The notes beneath the pieces are model-generated. The model was not told where the DNA came from. It ran no database searches and worked only from the letters and a program-made list of their open reading frames with translations. Below are positions 6,154 to 8,650 of a stretch of 8,650 bases of DNA, in pieces (positions within the stretch are counted from its first letter, which is position 1; the number at the start of each line of letters is the position of its first letter). The stretch comes from Arenicella sp. Lineage in GTDB: Bacteria > Pseudomonadota > Gammaproteobacteria > Arenicellales > Arenicellaceae. The position numbers and the translations under genes were made by a program. The stretch is from NCBI GenBank assembly GCA_023299895.1, contig JALZWI010000139.1, positions 1 to 8,650 on the forward strand, in the 5' to 3' direction.

Positions 6154-7557
6154 ATGACAAATAACACGACTAAAAAAGCAACTAAAAAACCATGGGGCGG
6201 TCGCTTCTCTGAGCCAACGAATAAACTTGTTGAAGCTTTCACCGAGTCCATTAGCTTTGACGCTCGCCTTTATCGTCAAGATATAGAAGGCTCAATTGCG
6301 CACAGTAAAATGTTGGCAACTATAGGCGTACTGTCTGACGAAGAAGCAGCACAAATAGAACTTGGTTTAAATTCGATTCGCCAGCAGATCGATACTGGTG
6401 AGTTTGAGTGGTCTACTGAGCTGGAAGATGTTCATATGAATATTGAAGCTCGCCTTACCGATATGATTGGTGAAGCAGGTAAAAAACTTCATACAGGACG
6501 ATCACGTAATGATCAAGTCGCCACCGATATTCGACTCTACATGCGTCAAGCTTGTGATGACACTATCGCCCTATGTCAAACCTTACAGTCGGCCATATTG
6601 AACAGTGCCACACAAGAGGTAGATACAATTTTACCTGGTTATACGCACTTACAAGTCGCACAGCCAATCAGTTTGGCGCATCATTTATTGGCTTGGAACG
6701 AAATGCTTGAACGTGATGTTGAACGATTTATCGACTGCCGTAAAAGAATTAATGTGATGCCGCTTGGCTCAGCTGCGTTAGCCGGTACGAGTTTTCCACT
6801 TAATCGTGATTTAACTTGTGGCTTACTTGGGTTTGACCGACCGAGCCGTAACTCACTAGATGCAGTCTCTGATCGAGACTTTTTGATTGAGTTCGCCGCC
6901 ACATCAAGTATTTGTATGATGCACCTTTCGCGCATGTGTGAAGAAATTATTTTATGGGCTTCAGAAAGCTATAAATTTATTGATATCGGTGACGCCTTTT
7001 GTACTGGTTCTAGCATTATGCCGCAAAAGAAAAACCCTGATATCGCTGAAATTGTACGTGGCAAAAGTGCCCGTGTGATTGGTAATTTGCAAGCGTTGTT
7101 AGTGCTAATGAAATCACAGCCGCTGGCCTACAATCGTGACAACCAAGAAGACAAAGAACCGATCTTTGATACAGTAGACACAGTTACTACTTCTTTACAG
7201 GTCTTTGCTGCAATGATCCCAAGCATTAGTTTCAATCCAGAGAAGATGTACCAAGCGGCTTTGAAAGGGTACGCCACAGCAACTGATTTAGCTGAATACT
7301 TGGTGCGTTTGCAAGTACCGTTCAGAGACGCGCACGAAATTGTCGGCAATACTGTTCAATATGCCATTGCAGAAGGTAAAGCGCTATCGGACCTCAGCCT
7401 ACATGAGCTGCAATCATTCGGCACCATGATCGAAGACAGCGTGTATGATGTATTAACGCTTGAAGGTTCGGTAAATTCACGTAACCATTTTGGTGGCACA
7501 GCCCCAGCACAAGTAAACCAAGCTTTGGCAGCAGCACAACAACGTTTAAAGAGTTAA
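6154..7557 (+). CDS. argH: Argininosuccinate lyase
   Basis: ArgH splits argininosuccinate into arginine and fumarate, the last step of arginine synthesis, as a cytosolic homotetramer of the fumarase/aspartase superfamily. The 467 residues match the family length. Seen: [11 protein letters not shown] (12-22), DVHMNIE (92-98), HTGRSRNDQ (113-121), YTHLQVAQP with H165 as the probable catalytic histidine, and the superfamily signature [12 protein letters not shown] (285-296) whose serine loop supplies the catalytic Ser. The C-terminus has [11 protein letters not shown] (441-451). ATG 6154 precedes a short Lys/Thr-rich extension and then the conserved WGGRF block; the sequence ahead of it (gatctaacaccact) has no clear Shine-Dalgarno. 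It is divergent from hemCD and lies 15 bases before lptM, so lptM could be read through from argH. The gene is intact. Confidence 0.98.
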   Translation: MTNNTTKKATKKPWGGRFSEPTNKLVEAFTESISFDARLYRQDIEGSIAHSKMLATIGVLSDEEAAQIELGLNSIRQQIDTGEFEWSTELEDVHMNIEARLTDMIGEAGKKLHTGRSRNDQVATDIRLYMRQACDDTIALCQTLQSAILNSATQEVDTILPGYTHLQVAQPISLAHHLLAWNEMLERDVERFIDCRKRINVMPLGSAALAGTSFPLNRDLTCGLLGFDRPSRNSLDAVSDRDFLIEFAATSSICMMHLSRMCEEIILWASESYKFIDIGDAFCTGSSIMPQKKNPDIAEIVRGKSARVIGNLQALLVLMKSQPLAYNRDNQEDKEPIFDTVDTVTTSLQVFAAMIPSISFNPEKMYQAALKGYATATDLAEYLVRLQVPFRDAHEIVGNTVQYAIAEGKALSDLSLHELQSFGTMIEDSVYDVLTLEGSVNSRNHFGGTAPAQVNQALAAAQQRLKS

Positions 7558-7572
7558 AAAAGAGGAAACACC

Positions 7573-7776
7573 ATGAACAAATTAATATTACTGGCCCTAG
7601 TTGGCTTAAACATTGCCGCTTGCGGCCAAAAAGGTCCGTTAATCGTTGACCAGCCTGTAGATACGGATGGTCAAATAATTAATGGCCAAGACATAGAAGG
7701 CACAGCTGGTGAAAATAGCACGGCGACTCGAATTGAACGCCAAATTGATGGGGAGCCATCGGTCATTTACAGATAG
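7573..7776 (+). CDS. lptM: LptM-type small outer-membrane lipoprotein (YifL family)
   Basis: A 67-residue lipoprotein precursor. Residues 1-16 form a signal peptide (MNKLILLALVGLNIAA) with the lipobox IAAC and lipidated C17. Right after it comes CGQKGPL (17-23), the family hallmark. In E. coli LptM associates with the LPS translocon LptD/LptE and helps LptD reach its correct disulphide pattern; the same role here is inferred from family. Residue +2 after the cysteine is Gly rather than Asp, which fits sorting to the outer membrane. The remaining tail (about 24-67) is polar, acidic and probably disordered, and longer than the core motif needs. GAGG eight bases before the ATG gives a strong ribosome site, unlike most neighbours. 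It stands directly before lysA, as the equivalent lppL does in Pseudomonas. Confidence 0.9.
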   Translation: MNKLILLALVGLNIAACGQKGPLIVDQPVDTDGQIINGQDIEGTAGENSTATRIERQIDGEPSVIYR

Positions 7777-7794
7777 TTTTTTATCATACATAAA

Positions 7795-7814
7795 TGCTTA
7801 ATTTTGATTAAGTA
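7795..7814 (+). repeat. Small hairpin between lptM and lysA
   Basis: Arms cttaat (7797-7802) and attaag (7807-7812) form a 6-bp stem with a tttg loop, extendable by one G-U and one T-A pair. No T run follows, so it is not a recognisable terminator. It sits in the 62-base gap before lysA, and because of its AT content it could be chance. Confidence 0.25.
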
Positions 7815-7838
7815 AACGCCTTCTTTTATAAAACTAGT

Positions 7839-8650
7839 ATGAATCATTTTAGCTATATCGATGGTCAACTGTGTGCTGAGCAAGTTCCTTTGATCCAGAT
7901 CGCCAAACAGTTTGGTACGCCCTCTTACGTCTATTCGCGGGCCGCCTTTGAGCAACAATGGCAACAATTGGATACTGCTTTTGGCTCACACCACCACACT
8001 ATCTGCTATGCCGTGAAGGCTAATAGCAACTTGGCGGTATTAAATTTACTGGCCAAGCTTGGTTCAGGATTTGATATCGTTTCAGAAGGAGAGCTGCGCC
8101 GTGTTTTATTAGCCGGCGGCGACCCTGCTAAAGTCGTTTTCTCAGGCGTAGCAAAAACTCGTGATGAAATCAGATTCGCGCTCAGTAATAAAATTCGCAG
8201 TATTAATATCGAATCGGTTGGTGAGTTAGAACGCGTTCAAGAAACAGCAAACAACATGGGTGTTACTGCGCCAATCGCTTTACGAGTTAATCCTGATGTC
8301 GATCCGCAAACACACCCTTATATCTCCACTGGAATGGAGAAAGCCAAATTTGGTATCACCATGGAAGCTGCTTTTGAGGCATACCAATTAGCACATGATA
8401 TGCCAAATATTGAAGTTCATGGTATTGCTTGTCATATTGGTTCGCAAATTACCACGACTAACCCATTCAACGACGCGGTTGATAAAGTATTAGAGCTAGT
8501 AGTTCGTCTAGCCGATATTGGTATTACACTAAAACAACTCGACCTAGGTGGCGGCCTCGGCATAGATTATCAAGGCGAGGCACCTCCAAGCGCACAAGAC
8601 TGGATCAGCACGCTGCTTGATAGCCTTGCCAGACACGATATCAATCTACC
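7839..8650 (+). CDS. lysA: Diaminopimelate decarboxylase, N-terminal 270 residues (cut by window edge)
   Basis: LysA decarboxylates meso-diaminopimelate to lysine with pyridoxal phosphate (PLP), the last step of lysine synthesis. The frame opens at ATG 7839 and is still open at the right edge, where about 145 residues of the usual 415 are missing. Seen: FGTPSYVYSR (25-34), YAVKANSN with K60 as the PLP lysine, GSGFDIVSEGEL (75-86), H199 in ACHIGSQI (197-204), which should stack on the PLP ring, and GGGLGIDY (237-244), which binds the phosphate. These belong to the alanine-racemase-like barrel of fold-type III enzymes. The C-terminal barrel with the catalytic cysteine is not in view. The start is fixed by homology (MNHFSYIDGQL); no Shine-Dalgarno is visible in ataaaactagt. 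The neighbouring lptM supports lysA over a related arginine or ornithine decarboxylase. In relatives dapF usually follows; it would lie beyond the window. Confidence 0.96.
   Translation, partial: MNHFSYIDGQLCAEQVPLIQIAKQFGTPSYVYSRAAFEQQWQQLDTAFGSHHHTICYAVKANSNLAVLNLLAKLGSGFDIVSEGELRRVLLAGGDPAKVVFSGVAKTRDEIRFALSNKIRSINIESVGELERVQETANNMGVTAPIALRVNPDVDPQTHPYISTGMEKAKFGITMEAAFEAYQLAHDMPNIEVHGIACHIGSQITTTNPFNDAVDKVLELVVRLADIGITLKQLDLGGGLGIDYQGEAPPSAQDWISTLLDSLARHDINL

Noticed and set aside
6055..6279. Minus-strand open frame across the argH promoter
   Set aside because: It overlaps the start of argH and the candidate -10 box, and its sequence looks random.
7767..7967. Minus-strand open frame across the lptM-lysA junction
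   Set aside because: It overlaps both real genes and shows no recognisable motif.

Overview
The window looks like chromosomal DNA from an AT-leaning gammaproteobacterium. The argument is gene order: argH diverging from a hemC-hemD-hemX-hemY cluster, and a small LptM-type lipoprotein gene followed by lysA, are arrangements known from Pseudomonas and relatives. The protein sequences (MutM, HemX/HemY, ArgH, LptM, LysA) fit that group. No genus can be named from the sequence alone.

Layout. 1-486 (minus) is the N-terminal part of an IS1182-type DDE transposase that continues off the left edge; 487-674 is non-coding and should hold the element's near end. From 5930 down to 675, all on the minus strand, lies a heme-pathway cluster: a fused hemCD gene, then hemX, hemY and mutM. 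The hemX-hemY gap is 2 bases and the hemY-mutM gap 11 bases, so these three are probably co-transcribed. A longer gap (4063-4229) separates hemCD from hemX and carries a candidate internal promoter and two perfect hairpins. A 223-base divergent region (5931-6153) serves hemCD leftwards and argH rightwards. On the plus strand come argH (6154-7557), lptM (7573-7776) and the start of lysA (7839 to the right edge).

Function. HemCD would convert porphobilinogen to hydroxymethylbilane and then to uroporphyrinogen III in one polypeptide. HemX and HemY are inner-membrane proteins of the same cluster with poorly defined roles. MutM is the 8-oxoguanine/Fapy glycosylase of base excision repair. ArgH completes arginine synthesis, LysA makes lysine from meso-diaminopimelate, and LptM assists maturation of the LPS translocon LptD.

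All complete genes look intact, with catalytic residues in place. I see no tRNA, rRNA, CRISPR array or phage genes, and no evidence for a wholly new system. The points most worth a second look are the hemC-hemD fusion, the twin-hairpin leader before hemX, the 10-bp direct repeats in front of hemCD, and mutM sitting as the last gene of a heme operon.
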